A stretch of 64,000 nt of DNA from UBA2040 sp965660955 (GCA_965660955.1 CBFIBY010000001.1:1-64000), one strand, 5' to 3'; counted from the first letter of the stretch, positions 1 through 8,669 are shown. The notes: generated from the sequence alone by a model not told the origin. Numbers and translations are program-made.

Positions 1-251
1 TATTTCCATTTACCATTTCTCACGTCAAATAATCCTGGTGGTTCGCAGGGCAACATTACTTCTATTCGTTTCCATTTTCCAACGGATCTAATATTTCCAT
101 TTGCGTGAAATGTTGTGTCCAGGTATAGCGGATATTTAAGCTAGTGAAAATTAAAATTTGGTGAGTTTAAAACATGAGCTGGCGTAGATTGACTAAGCGA
201 AATTGGTGAAAAACCTGTCAACACAAACAGAAAACACAATAAACCCCTCAT
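1..251 (-). pseudogene. Interrupted secreted MORN/YwqK-type protein, 5' part (runs off the window)
   Basis: Reading the minus strand from the ATG at 251 gives a lipophilic signal peptide (MRGLLCFLFVLTGFSPISLSQ), then about 15 residues, then an in-frame TAG at 143-141. The same frame continues open beyond the stop to base 1 and encodes protein-like sequence including FHANGNIRSVGKWKR and NGKWK, which resembles the NGN-G-W repeats of MORN_2/YwqK-like proteins such as the intact one at 12473-13930. An earlier in-frame ATG exists at 293. The simplest reading is one gene broken by a nonsense mutation or a base-call error. A short secreted peptide followed by a separate gene is less likely, because no good start is visible after the stop. 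The 3' part lies outside the window. Confidence 0.5.
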
Positions 252-396
252 CTTCAACCATTTAAACCAAAAACAGCGAAGTTCAAAACCCATCGCTCAG
301 AATTAACGAACTCACAACCTACTTGTAGATTTCCTTTCAGAAGATTAAAAACGCTCTTAAATCGAAGAAAAAGCGCCTTCTCATACGAAACCAATC

Positions 397-410
397 GTTT
401 CACGTGAAAC
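397..410. promoter_or_regulatory. parS-like palindrome 1 (ParB-binding site)
   Basis: GTTTCACGTGAAAC is a perfect 14-bp palindrome identical to the core of the bacterial parS consensus TGTTNCACGTGAAACA. It abuts the stop codon of mnmG. ParB/Spo0J is known to load on such sites near replication origins; its role here is inferred from sequence identity. Confidence 0.75.
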
Positions 411-2281
411 TATCGACCCAAATGGATTAAAATAACAGAAACATCACTTGGCGACACACCACTAACTCGACTAGCTTGACCAATAGTTACCGGACGAATA
501 GCCGAGAGTTTTTCTCTCGACTCAATTCTTAAACTTGGCATTTGATGATAATCGACATCATCTGGAATTTTCACATCCTCAAGACGATGTTGTTTGTCGG
601 CCATTTCTTGTTCGCGAGAAAGATACCCTTCGTACTTCAGCAAGATTTCTGCCTGATCGATTACATCTTCATGAATTGCTTTTAACGTATCACTTTTTTC
701 GCGTGCTGGAACACTCATCGTAAACACGTCTTCCATGTTAATTTGAGGCCGTGTTATTAATGAGCTCAACTTCACTTGTTGCGAAATTTCTTTGCTCTTC
801 TTTTTATTCAAAACTGGGTTTGCAAATTCTGGCTTTACGCCTTCACTTCTCATGAAGCTAAGCATTTCATCCGTTGCCTTTATTTTCTGGTTTACTCTCT
901 CCAATTCTCTATCCCCAGCTAAACCAAGTGCATGTGCCAAAGGTGTCAAACGGATGTCTGCATTATCCTGTCTTAATAACAACCTAAATTCAGCTCGAGA
1001 AGTGAACATGCGATACGGCTCATTCGTTCCTTTTGTAATAAGATCATCAATTAACACGCCAATATAGGCTTGGTCTCTATTCAATATAAACGGATCGCGA
1101 TCCTGCAGCTTCAACGCAGCATTGGTTCCAGCCATCAGCCCTTGACAACCCGCTTCTTCATAGCCTGTTGTTCCGTTTATTTGTCCAGCAAAATACAGAT
1201 TATTGATTAGCTTCGTCTCTAAGGTGTGCTTCAACTGAGTTGGTTGAAAGAAATCATATTCAATGGCATAGCCTGGGCGAAACATTTTCGCTTTTTCAAA
1301 TCCGGGAATTGCTCGCATAGCCTTTATTTGAACTTCTTCTGGCAGACTAGTGCTAAAACCATTCACATATATCTCCACCGTATTCCATCCTTCAGGTTCA
1401 ACAAAAATTTGATGTCGGTCACGATCAGCAAATCGATTAATCTTATCTTCAATACTTGGGCAATATCTTGGTCCGGTACTATTAATTGCACCGTTAAACA
1501 TAGGTGAACGCTCAAATCCCTCCTTCAACAATTCATGAGTTTCTGGATTCGTATACGTAATATGACAGGCCCGTTGCTTCAAAAGTGGCTTTGTGTCTGA
1601 AAACGAAAACTTTGACGGAATATCATCACCCGGTTGTTCTTCCATTTTCGTATAATCTAAGCTTCTGCCATCAACCCGAGGCGGTGTTCCAGTTTTCATT
1701 CGCCCCGACTCAAAGCCCAACCCAACTAACTCTTCCGTAATTCCAGTTGCCGCTCTTTCACCTACCCGACCACCACCAAATTGCTTTTCACCTAAGTGAA
1801 TTAACCCATTCAGAAAAGTTCCGTTCGTTAGAATAACCGACGCGCCGCTAATATCAATTCCCATAGCCGTTTTTACACCCGCCACTTTATCTCCTTCAAC
1901 AATCAAACCCGTGACCATATCTTGCCAAAAATCAACATTGGGATTTCGTTCCAAGAGCAATCTCCATTCTTCAGCAAACAACATTCGATCATTTTGCGTT
2001 CTTGGCGACCACATTGCTGGGCCTTTTGATTTGTTCAGCATACGAAACTGTATCGCACTCAAGTCCGAAACAATACCCGAACCTCCGCCCAAAGCATCAA
2101 TTTCACGAACAATTTGTCCTTTTGCGACACCTCCCATTGCAGGATTGCAACTCATTTGAGCAATCGTATTCATGTTCATTGTAATCAAAAGCACGCTCGA
2201 GCCAAGTCGTGCCGCCGCATTCGCCGCCTCACACCCGGCGTGTCCACCTCCAACAACAACAACATCGTATTTCTTCAACAT
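410..2281 (-). CDS. mnmG: tRNA uridine-5-carboxymethylaminomethyl(34) synthesis enzyme MnmG
   Basis: FAD-dependent subunit that works with the GTPase MnmE to install the (carboxymethyl)aminomethyl group on U34 of tRNAs reading two-codon-box codons. The 623-residue length is normal for the long MnmG form. The N-terminus holds the dinucleotide-binding motif GGGHAGCEAA (about residues 11-20), followed by the family signature CNPAMGGVAKGQIVREIDALGG region; the C-terminal helical tRNA/MnmE-binding domain is complete to its LGR end. It is the first gene of its own transcript, with a -7-like TAATTTTG element just upstream. Both its ends touch parS-like palindromes, which is unusual. In many bacteria mnmG (gidA) lies near oriC, consistent with other signs in this window. 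Confidence 0.97.
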   Translation of the reverse strand: MLKKYDVVVVGGGHAGCEAANAAARLGSSVLLITMNMNTIAQMSCNPAMGGVAKGQIVREIDALGGGSGIVSDLSAIQFRMLNKSKGPAMWSPRTQNDRMLFAEEWRLLLERNPNVDFWQDMVTGLIVEGDKVAGVKTAMGIDISGASVILTNGTFLNGLIHLGEKQFGGGRVGERAATGITEELVGLGFESGRMKTGTPPRVDGRSLDYTKMEEQPGDDIPSKFSFSDTKPLLKQRACHITYTNPETHELLKEGFERSPMFNGAINSTGPRYCPSIEDKINRFADRDRHQIFVEPEGWNTVEIYVNGFSTSLPEEVQIKAMRAIPGFEKAKMFRPGYAIEYDFFQPTQLKHTLETKLINNLYFAGQINGTTGYEEAGCQGLMAGTNAALKLQDRDPFILNRDQAYIGVLIDDLITKGTNEPYRMFTSRAEFRLLLRQDNADIRLTPLAHALGLAGDRELERVNQKIKATDEMLSFMRSEGVKPEFANPVLNKKKSKEISQQVKLSSLITRPQINMEDVFTMSVPAREKSDTLKAIHEDVIDQAEILLKYEGYLSREQEMADKQHRLEDVKIPDDVDYHQMPSLRIESREKLSAIRPVTIGQASRVSGVSPSDVSVILIHLGR

Positions 2282-2288
2282 AACTTAC

Positions 2289-2302
2289 GTTTCACGTGGA
2301 AC
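2289..2302. promoter_or_regulatory. parS-like palindrome 2 (ParB-binding site)
   Basis: GTTTCACGTGGAAC; on the minus strand this reads TGTTCCACGTGAAACG, 15 of 16 positions of the parS consensus TGTTNCACGTGAAACA, where N is free. It sits between the mnmG start codon and its -7 element, so bound ParB could affect mnmG transcription (inference). Confidence 0.75.
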
Positions 2303-2309
2303 AAAATTA
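2302..2309 (-). promoter_or_regulatory. -7 element of mnmG promoter
   Basis: TAATTTTG on the minus strand matches the Bacteroidota TAnnTTTG motif; a TTTG 23 bp upstream could be the -33 element. The spacer contains a small hairpin, CCGAC-TTC-GTCGG (2312-2324). The element directly adjoins parS-like site 2. Confidence 0.5.
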
Positions 2310-2341
2310 CACCGACTTCGTCGGATATAAAACAAAAAAAG

Positions 2342-2355
2342 GTTTCACGTGAAAC
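2342..2355. promoter_or_regulatory. parS-like palindrome 3 (ParB-binding site)
   Basis: A second perfect GTTTCACGTGAAAC. It overlaps the last codons of ybeY, and the TGA stop of ybeY (2347-2345) is part of the palindrome. It lies 40 bp from site 2 and 1.9 kb from site 1, giving a three-site cluster. Confidence 0.75.
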
Positions 2356-2764
2356 CTTTTAACTTATTTAAATAAAAATCTTCCCTTTCTCTCATTGTCT
2401 TTTTCTCATCATCCGATTTATCGCCATACCCACAAAGGTGCAAAACACCATGAGCCATGACACGGTTCAACTCTTCACCAAAACTCACATCGATTGACTT
2501 AGCGTTTTCTTTAACTCTATCAACACTTATAAAAAGATCACCATAAACTTCTTCTTCCGAATAATCGAATGTGATAATGTCCGTAAAATAATCGTGTTGT
2601 AAATACTCTTTGTTCAGGCTTAAAAGCGCATTATCGGAAACAAAAACAATAGAAACCTCTCCTTCTATTTGGCCCTCATTTTTAATTAAATATGACAACC
2701 AAGCCGCCAGATCAGCCTCACTTATTCTAAACTCTTCTATTTCTAGCCAATTAAAATCAAGCAT
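2345..2764 (-). CDS. ybeY: Endoribonuclease / rRNA maturation factor YbeY
   Basis: Zn-dependent UPF0054 endoribonuclease involved in 16S rRNA 3'-end processing and 70S quality control. The metal-binding motif HGVLHLCGYGDKSDDE (H-x3-H-x5-H/D type; the third ligand is a D here, as in many Bacteroidota) is near the C-terminus. I chose the ATG at 2764, giving 139 residues. A longer reading from 2818 would overlap the preceding gene by 62 bp, whereas the chosen start overlaps it by 8 bp (ATGCTTGA), a typical translational-coupling arrangement. The C-terminal KGFT and stop codon lie inside parS-like site 3. It follows the RsbW-like gene in a minus-strand operon. Confidence 0.93.
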   Translation of the reverse strand: MLDFNWLEIEEFRISEADLAAWLSYLIKNEGQIEGEVSIVFVSDNALLSLNKEYLQHDYFTDIITFDYSEEEVYGDLFISVDRVKENAKSIDVSFGEELNRVMAHGVLHLCGYGDKSDDEKKTMREREDFYLNKLKGFT

Positions 2765-3176
2765 GTTTTTTGAAAACAACACAGACTTCTCGTCCTTCAT
2801 TTTCAAATTCAACCCCATCAGCCAAGTGACGCATTAAATAAATGCCTCGTCCATTTTCTTTTTCAATGTTTTCTGGAGCCGTTGGATCGGCAACATTATC
2901 AAAGTCAAAGCCCGTACCTTCATCTTGCAAAGTAAAACAAAGCTCGTTTTCTGTATGACCCACCTTAACATGAACCTTTTTAGACGCGTCATTTCCATTT
3001 CCGTGAACGACGGCATTATTAAATGCCTCCGTTACGGCAATCAAAACATTGCCATAGTTATCTTCATCCACTCCCGCTTCAGCACAAGAACGGTCAATTA
3101 AACTTTCTATCTGATTTAAATGATCAAAATTTGAGGGCACTTCCAACTCCTCAATTACATCGAATCCTTCCTTCAT
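2757..3176 (-). CDS. RsbW-like serine-kinase/anti-sigma ATP-binding protein
   Basis: 139-residue single-domain GHKL (HATPase_c) protein. The N box (EAFNNAVVHGN, about residues 50-60), G1 box (DEGTGFD) and G2 box (GRGIYLM) are all present, so ATP binding is expected. The family includes RsbW/SpoIIAB, which bind sigma or anti-anti-sigma partners and phosphorylate the latter. No STAS partner gene or sigma-B-type factor lies nearby, so the partner is unknown. It lies only 7 bp downstream of the DUF4175 gene and overlaps ybeY, so the three are probably one transcript. Confidence 0.85.
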   Translation of the reverse strand: MKEGFDVIEELEVPSNFDHLNQIESLIDRSCAEAGVDEDNYGNVLIAVTEAFNNAVVHGNGNDASKKVHVKVGHTENELCFTLQDEGTGFDFDNVADPTAPENIEKENGRGIYLMRHLADGVEFENEGREVCVVFKKHA

Positions 3177-3183
3177 ATACTTA

Positions 3184-6100
3184 TCACATTGACAAGTTAA
3201 AATATTGGTTTGCCTTGTCTTTATAGTATTTCCTAAACACGGGATCTACTGACCTCAACAGTTCAATTTGCTTTAACTTTTCTTTGTTATACTCGTCAAA
3301 TCGAATTTGGTTACCTAAAACTCGATCTTTTCCAACTTGAGATTCTCTTTTTTCTTCAAAACCTCGTTCCATTAAAGCTTTCTCGCTCTCCAACAATCTT
3401 GTCAATATATCTTTTTGACGGTTTATCATCTCTGGAGAAAAGTTCTTATTCAATAACTCCTGCTCTTGTTTTTCTAACTCATTTATAAGCGGGTTCAATT
3501 TGTTGCCTTCGCCTTTTCCCTCTTTATTGAGTTGATCTCTCATCTCTTGCAGTCTTCTCCGAATGGCAGATTGTTCAGCAGCCATTTTCGCAATTTGCTT
3601 GTTCGACATTCCACCTGGCATCATACCCTGCCCCTCTCCTTCGCTACCCATTCCCGGAGCATTACCTGGTTTCTTACCACCCGGTTTATTGCCTTTTCCT
3701 TTCTGCATTTGCTCCAACTGCTTCTTCAGAGCTTGTTTCATATCGCTTCCGCCAAGCTTCCCTTGTCCAGGTTTTGGTCTGCCCGAACCACCCGGTTTAT
3801 CACAACTGCCCGAACCTTCCTTTTGAGATTGTGCTTGCGCCTGCATAGCTTGTAAACTTTCATTCAGCAGTAATGCTAGATTGTTATAGCTTGTCATAAC
3901 ATATTGCTGATGTTGGCCTAACGGACGCATTCTATGCTCATCAATATCCTCAAGGCCTAATGCATGGTTCTTTTCAATTTCATTCAATTCCTGATCAATA
4001 AACGACGCTATTTTGGGTTGCCTTGTAGCCAAAGCCTCCAAGGAATCTTTCACCTGCTTCGTGTCGTCTACAATGGCCCGTTGCTTTCGTCCATACTTTT
4101 TATAGGCGGGGTCACCGTCACTAACAGAAGCAAAACGGTGCATTAAATCTTCTTGATCAAAACTAAGTGTCATTAAATTCTTCAAGATTCTGCGTAACAT
4201 TTCCATGTCCTCACCTTCTTGTTCTGCATTTGCCTCCTCTTGACTTTTATTCAATTCAGAAGCCATTTTTTTCATGTCCTCAGCCGATTGCTTTTGTTTA
4301 TCCGACGCCTTTCCTGACTTGCCCTTTTTTAGGTCCTCAGAAGCATCATTCATCTCTTCGGAAATTTTATCTTGCAATTCTTTCTGGTCATCTAAATCCA
4401 TTGGACGTTGAAGCTCTTCGTTCATCTTCATCATTTCGTCCATGTCCTTCTTTAAATCATCAAACTTTTTGTTCAGTTCGTCTTGTTTCTTCTTGGCATT
4501 TTCATCCGATAGCTTGTCTTTCGCAATGTCATCCTCCAGCTTTTCTTGCTCTTCGGCAAGTGCCTCCAACTCCTTCTCAATATCATCTATCTTTTCATTT
4601 ACCTGAAGCTTCTTCAACATTTCCAGGCTCCTATCAAGTTGTTTGTTTTTGTCCTCAGCACTTTGTTCCAGATTCTCAAGTTCCTCCTGCATCGCATTCT
4701 TGTTTTGCTCTTGCATAAGTTTCTCAAGTTTTTCTAGAAGCTCCAACATTTCAGGATCCATCAACTCTTCCAATAATTTATCAATCTCCGCCTGCTTCTC
4801 AAGCAACTCCTTATCCATTTCAGAAAGCTGGTTTTTCTCCTCCATGCTTTTCTCCATATTCTGTTGAAGGTTCTGTAAATCTTTTTGCAGGTTCATTTGA
4901 TCCATTTTCAATTTGTCTAATTGGTTTTTTGCTTTCCAATCCATTGATTTTGAATTCATTACCTCCTTTTTCAATCGATTTACATCCTTTTGAAAGTCTT
5001 TGGTTTTATTAAGCAGCTTCGCTAGTTCCTCTTGCGTTTTTTCTTGGTCCTTATCCCTATCCTCATTCAGTTCTTCCAGTGTAGGTAATTGATATGTAAA
5101 CATTTGACTTCTCGTTGACTTACTTCCGTTCACACCATCATTATCACTTACCACAAAATAATACTCTATTTTATCCTCAATTTTTAGGTTTTCCCTTCTA
5201 AAATCAACGGCAAAGTCGAATGGCAAATCAGTCCCTTTTGGAGACAGCACAGCCATTCTTTCAGTTCTAACCGCTCCATTTTTTGATATAATTTTATAAA
5301 CAAAAGTAAGAGCGGTTAACCCATAATCATCCGAAATATTCCCCGAGAAGAAACGTAAACCGTCGCTAACAGTGTCTTTGACTTCTCTCACCGCAATGTT
5401 TGGGTTAGCATCTCGAATAGCGCTAATACTCATTCTTGATGAGTCAATCTTATTGCTCTGCTTGTTTTGAAGCTGCACAAGTATGCCCATGTCGTTACGA
5501 ATGGTTCGTTTATATTTAAAACCATCCGTTGTGAACGTACTCGTTTTAGACCCATCCGAAACCATTACCTTTTTGGTATTCTTTGTGAGGAATGACCACT
5601 CAATCAACGTTCCTTCTGGAACATTTAGATCGCCCGCATTCTGAACTTTTTCATTTGCTCTTCCCAGATAAGCTGGATATACCAAAGATGCCGTTAATTT
5701 TCCGATAGCCGATTTCGGTAGAACATTAATTACATATCTATCCGAAGAGAATTCATTTGCTTCAAAATGAAAACTCGTCTTTTGTGCAATCTTTGGAAGC
5801 GTGAAAATAGCGCTGCTCTTAGAGCTCCAATTCATTAAGAATTTTCCTTGATCAGAATTGAGGTACACTTTGTCAGGAATAGAGTTACCCACTAACTGAA
5901 CTTCAATTTCCGCGTCTTGCCCTTCCTCAACAACCATGTTCGACTCCGTTAGAACAAAACTGAATGGCGCAATTGGCGTAAACTCCTCCTTAAAATTTAC
6001 AACCCTCTCCGTGCCTTGAGTTAAAATTCCGGGAACAAACACAGCAATTCCTAAAAGCAAAGCAAATATCGGAATAAGCCATTTCACATACCTTTTGTTT

Positions 6101-6549
6101 TCGGAAAAATCTACAGCTTCACCGAAATTAAATGCACTTAATTTATTAGATCTTTGAACAACACTTGCGCGAATCAGCTCGAAATTTCCATCGTTACCTG
6201 AGTCGTTCAACTGCAGTGTATTCACCAATCGGTCCGAAATTTGTGGAAAAAACCGACCTATAATTCCGGCTGCTTGCTTTCGATTTATTCGCTTGCCGAA
6301 AGAGTTCAACTTAAGTAGGGAGGTAAGAAAATAACGTATAAAAATGTATAGATTAATGCCAATGAAGCTGAAAAAAAGAAACCCACGGACGAAGGAATTG
6401 AACCTACCAATATATTCCAAAATTGTAACCAGCAGAAACGAACCCAACAGAACACCAACAAACAAAATGAGTCCTTTGATCATTTCATTTTTATAGTACT
6501 TTCTGATGAAAGAGTCTATTTGTTTCAATAAGCGGTCAAATGCTGACAT
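3184..6549 (-). CDS. DUF4175 family membrane-anchored coiled-coil protein
   Basis: 1121-residue protein of the Bacteroidota DUF4175 family; function unknown. Two transmembrane segments lie near residues 24-44 and 50-75 and a third near 155-176. Residues of about 180-490 look like beta-rich extracytoplasmic domains. From about 500 to 1000 the sequence is almost entirely Lys/Glu/Gln/Met-rich coiled coil, broken by a Gly/Pro/Lys-rich low-complexity stretch around 935-1000. The C-terminus (about 1050-1121) is again charged and helical. The length and architecture suggest a large envelope scaffold. It is the first gene of the DUF4175-RsbW-like-ybeY operon. The long coding strand produces several antisense open frames, which are shadows. 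Confidence 0.85.
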   Translation of the reverse strand: MSAFDRLLKQIDSFIRKYYKNEMIKGLILFVGVLLGSFLLVTILEYIGRFNSFVRGFLFFSFIGINLYIFIRYFLTSLLKLNSFGKRINRKQAAGIIGRFFPQISDRLVNTLQLNDSGNDGNFELIRASVVQRSNKLSAFNFGEAVDFSENKRYVKWLIPIFALLLGIAVFVPGILTQGTERVVNFKEEFTPIAPFSFVLTESNMVVEEGQDAEIEVQLVGNSIPDKVYLNSDQGKFLMNWSSKSSAIFTLPKIAQKTSFHFEANEFSSDRYVINVLPKSAIGKLTASLVYPAYLGRANEKVQNAGDLNVPEGTLIEWSFLTKNTKKVMVSDGSKTSTFTTDGFKYKRTIRNDMGILVQLQNKQSNKIDSSRMSISAIRDANPNIAVREVKDTVSDGLRFFSGNISDDYGLTALTFVYKIISKNGAVRTERMAVLSPKGTDLPFDFAVDFRRENLKIEDKIEYYFVVSDNDGVNGSKSTRSQMFTYQLPTLEELNEDRDKDQEKTQEELAKLLNKTKDFQKDVNRLKKEVMNSKSMDWKAKNQLDKLKMDQMNLQKDLQNLQQNMEKSMEEKNQLSEMDKELLEKQAEIDKLLEELMDPEMLELLEKLEKLMQEQNKNAMQEELENLEQSAEDKNKQLDRSLEMLKKLQVNEKIDDIEKELEALAEEQEKLEDDIAKDKLSDENAKKKQDELNKKFDDLKKDMDEMMKMNEELQRPMDLDDQKELQDKISEEMNDASEDLKKGKSGKASDKQKQSAEDMKKMASELNKSQEEANAEQEGEDMEMLRRILKNLMTLSFDQEDLMHRFASVSDGDPAYKKYGRKQRAIVDDTKQVKDSLEALATRQPKIASFIDQELNEIEKNHALGLEDIDEHRMRPLGQHQQYVMTSYNNLALLLNESLQAMQAQAQSQKEGSGSCDKPGGSGRPKPGQGKLGGSDMKQALKKQLEQMQKGKGNKPGGKKPGNAPGMGSEGEGQGMMPGGMSNKQIAKMAAEQSAIRRRLQEMRDQLNKEGKGEGNKLNPLINELEKQEQELLNKNFSPEMINRQKDILTRLLESEKALMERGFEEKRESQVGKDRVLGNQIRFDEYNKEKLKQIELLRSVDPVFRKYYKDKANQYFNLSM

Positions 6550-6658
6550 TAATTTATTTTCGGTTTAACGAACTAAGATAAGACAATACAGCCTATAAAC
6601 GCAAATACTTAGAAATTATTAACAAGAAGTTGATTCGTTCGATTGCTGGTGAAAAACG

Positions 6659-6666
6659 TATCTTTG
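6659..6666 (+). promoter_or_regulatory. -7 element of gltX promoter
   Basis: TATCTTTG, a full match to TAnnTTTG, 15 bp before the chosen gltX start. Its position argues against the upstream TTG (6643) as the start codon. Confidence 0.5.
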
Positions 6667-6681
6667 CCGAAAAAACTGAAC

Positions 6682-8187
6682 ATGTCAGAAAACGTTCGTG
6701 TACGATTTGCTCCTTCCCCAACAGGTCCTCTTCACATTGGGGGTGTTAGGACAGCACTTTATAATTACCTATTTGCAAAAAAACTGGGTGGCACTTTTGT
6801 CATTCGAATTGAAGATACAGACCAAACAAGGTTTGTGCCTGGGGCTCAACAATACATCATGGATTCTTTGGAGTGGTCGGGAATAATGCCCACAGAAGGT
6901 CCCGGATTAGGTGGAGAATATGGTCCGTACATTCAGTCTGAACGAATGGATTTATATCGTCCTTATGCGATGCAGTTAATTGAAAACGGTAAGGCATACT
7001 ATGCTTTTGATACAGCCGAAGAGCTCAATCAGATGCGAGAGAACGCGAAGAACGCAGGCATGCCAAATTGGCAATACAATGGTATTACTCGTTCGTCGAT
7101 GAAAAATTCTTTGACCTTGCCGAGCGAAGAAGTGCAACGACGTCTGGACAATGATGATCCTTTTGTAATTCGAATGAAAATGCCACGTAATCAAGATGTG
7201 CGTTTTGAAGATTTGATACGTGGGTGGGTAGTTGTAAACACGAATAATTTAGACGATAAAGTTCTATTTAAAAGTGATGGCTTGCCTACCTACCATTTAG
7301 CCAATATTGTTGATGATCATTTAATGAAAATATCCCATGTTATTCGTGGTGAAGAATGGCTGCCATCGGCACCGCTTCACGTTCTTTTATACGAAGCGTT
7401 TGAATGGGATGCTCCTTTATTTGCTCATTTACCCTTGATTTTAAAACCTGACGGAAATGGTAAGTTATCCAAAAGAGATGGTGATCGTTTAGGGTTTCCT
7501 GTTTTCCCTTTAAATTGGAAAACGGCCGATGGAGAAATTTTTCCTGGATACAAGGAACAGGGATATATTCAAGGAGCCTTCATTAATATGCTAGCTTTCT
7601 TGGGCTGGAATCCCGGTACAACGCAAGAGTTGTTTTCGTTAGACGAACTGGTTGAAGCTTTTACGCTTGATCGCGTCTCCAAATCTGGAGCAAAATTTGA
7701 TCCAGACAAAACACGTTGGTTTCAACAACAATATTTACGAGCAACTGACAACAAAAAGCTCGGCGAAGCCTTAAAAGAGTTTTATCCCAATGAGTCAGTG
7801 GACCGTTTGGCCGTTATGGCGGACCTAATGAAAGAGAGAGCTACGTTTATTGGAGATATTCCAACAGAAGGTGCATACTTAGTGGAGCGCCCGACGGAAT
7901 ATGACGAAAAAACGATTAAGAAAAAGTGGAAAGAAACGAGTGCCTCGCTCATGACAGAGTGGATGCAAAAATTGACAGACTTACCAGAGTTCTCCTCTGA
8001 AATCATTGACGAAGCGTTTAAAGCCTTTGTTTCGGAGAAAGAAATTGGTTTCGGGGCTGCGATGCCACAATTTAGATTGTTGTTGACCGGCAAAGGAATG
8101 GGACCAGGAATATTTGATATTTCCGCTTTCTTAGGAAAAGAAGAGTGTTTGTCGAGAATGGAGATTGGGTTAAATAAATTGTCTTAA
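6682..8187 (+). CDS. gltX: Glutamate--tRNA ligase
   Basis: Class I synthetase charging tRNA-Glu (and possibly tRNA-Gln in organisms using the amidotransferase route). The ATG at 6682 starts MSENVRVRFAPSPTGPLHIGG; the HIGH-type motif (HIGG) is in its usual place and the KMSKS-type loop appears as KLSKRDGDR about residue 257. An in-frame TTG at 6643 would add 13 residues but overlaps the promoter-like element, so the 501-residue form is preferred; it agrees with the usual length of about 500. The C-terminal anticodon-binding helical domain is complete. It is followed after 2 bp by folB, so the two are co-transcribed. Confidence 0.96.
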   Translation: MSENVRVRFAPSPTGPLHIGGVRTALYNYLFAKKLGGTFVIRIEDTDQTRFVPGAQQYIMDSLEWSGIMPTEGPGLGGEYGPYIQSERMDLYRPYAMQLIENGKAYYAFDTAEELNQMRENAKNAGMPNWQYNGITRSSMKNSLTLPSEEVQRRLDNDDPFVIRMKMPRNQDVRFEDLIRGWVVVNTNNLDDKVLFKSDGLPTYHLANIVDDHLMKISHVIRGEEWLPSAPLHVLLYEAFEWDAPLFAHLPLILKPDGNGKLSKRDGDRLGFPVFPLNWKTADGEIFPGYKEQGYIQGAFINMLAFLGWNPGTTQELFSLDELVEAFTLDRVSKSGAKFDPDKTRWFQQQYLRATDNKKLGEALKEFYPNESVDRLAVMADLMKERATFIGDIPTEGAYLVERPTEYDEKTIKKKWKETSASLMTEWMQKLTDLPEFSSEIIDEAFKAFVSEKEIGFGAAMPQFRLLLTGKGMGPGIFDISAFLGKEECLSRMEIGLNKLS

Positions 8188-8189
8188 AA

Positions 8190-8555
8190 ATGACCAAACA
8201 CATAATAGAGGTTAATGACATTAAACTGTATGCTTTTCATGGCTGTTTGGCAGAAGAGGCAAAAATTGGTGGTCATTACTCTGTTAATGTAAAGGTAACG
8301 ACTGATTTTAGCGTTTCCACCAAAAGCGATGACTTGAAAGACACTGTGGACTATGTTTTGATCAACAAAATAGTTGCTGAAGAAATGGCGATTCGATCAA
8401 AACTGATTGAACATGTTGGGCAGCGTATTGTCAAGAGACTCTGGTCTGAGACAAAAGGAATAGAAGTCCTTTACATTAAAATCGTCAAACACACTCCTCC
8501 AATTAATGGAGATGTTTCGAACGTAGCAATTATCATAGAGGAAACGCGCAATTGA
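8190..8555 (+). CDS. folB: Dihydroneopterin aldolase
   Basis: 121-residue FolB-family protein converting 7,8-dihydroneopterin to 6-hydroxymethyl-dihydropterin in folate synthesis. Typical features are the N-terminal IEVNDIKLYAFHGCLAEE (FHG motif with catalytic Glu), DTVDYVLINKIV in the middle, and the C-terminal VKHTPPINGDVSNVAI, in which K and the PPI motif contact substrate. The normal length is about 120. The start lies 2 bp after gltX. The tRNA-Cys gene follows from its own promoter. Confidence 0.93.
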   Translation: MTKHIIEVNDIKLYAFHGCLAEEAKIGGHYSVNVKVTTDFSVSTKSDDLKDTVDYVLINKIVAEEMAIRSKLIEHVGQRIVKRLWSETKGIEVLYIKIVKHTPPINGDVSNVAIIIEETRN

Positions 8556-8568
8556 TATAGTTTTTTTC

Positions 8569-8576
8569 TATATTTG
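8569..8576 (+). promoter_or_regulatory. -7 element of tRNA-Cys promoter
   Basis: TATATTTG, a full TAnnTTTG match, ending 13 bp before the tRNA 5' end and just after the folB stop; transcription would begin about 7 bp before the mature tRNA. Confidence 0.55.
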
Positions 8577-8589
8577 CACACCTTAAAAA

Positions 8590-8660
8590 GGTCCTGTGGC
8601 CGAGTGGCTAGGCAGTGGTCTGCAAAACCATCTACAGCGGTTCGAATCCGCTCGGGACCT
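8590..8660 (+). tRNA. tRNA-Cys (GCA)
   Basis: 71-nt cloverleaf. The acceptor stem GGTCCTG/CGGGACC has one T-G wobble and is followed by discriminator T, the base expected for tRNA-Cys. The D stem is GCC/GGC; the anticodon stem GTGGT/ACCAT encloses loop CTGCAAA with anticodon GCA at 8622-8624; the T arm contains GGTTCGAATCC. CCA is not encoded. Confidence 0.97.
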
Positions 8661-8669
8661 CACAAAACT

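Noticed and set aside
2312..2324. CCGAC-TTC-GTCGG hairpin as a terminator after ybeY
   Set aside because: The stem is only 5 bp and no T run follows on the minus strand; it lies in the mnmG promoter spacer.
4167..4718. Plus-strand open frame of 183 codons inside the DUF4175 gene
   Set aside because: It is antisense to the Lys/Glu-rich coiled coil; its Ser/Pro/Phe/His-rich composition is what the reverse complement of such a sequence produces. No domain or ribosome-binding site.
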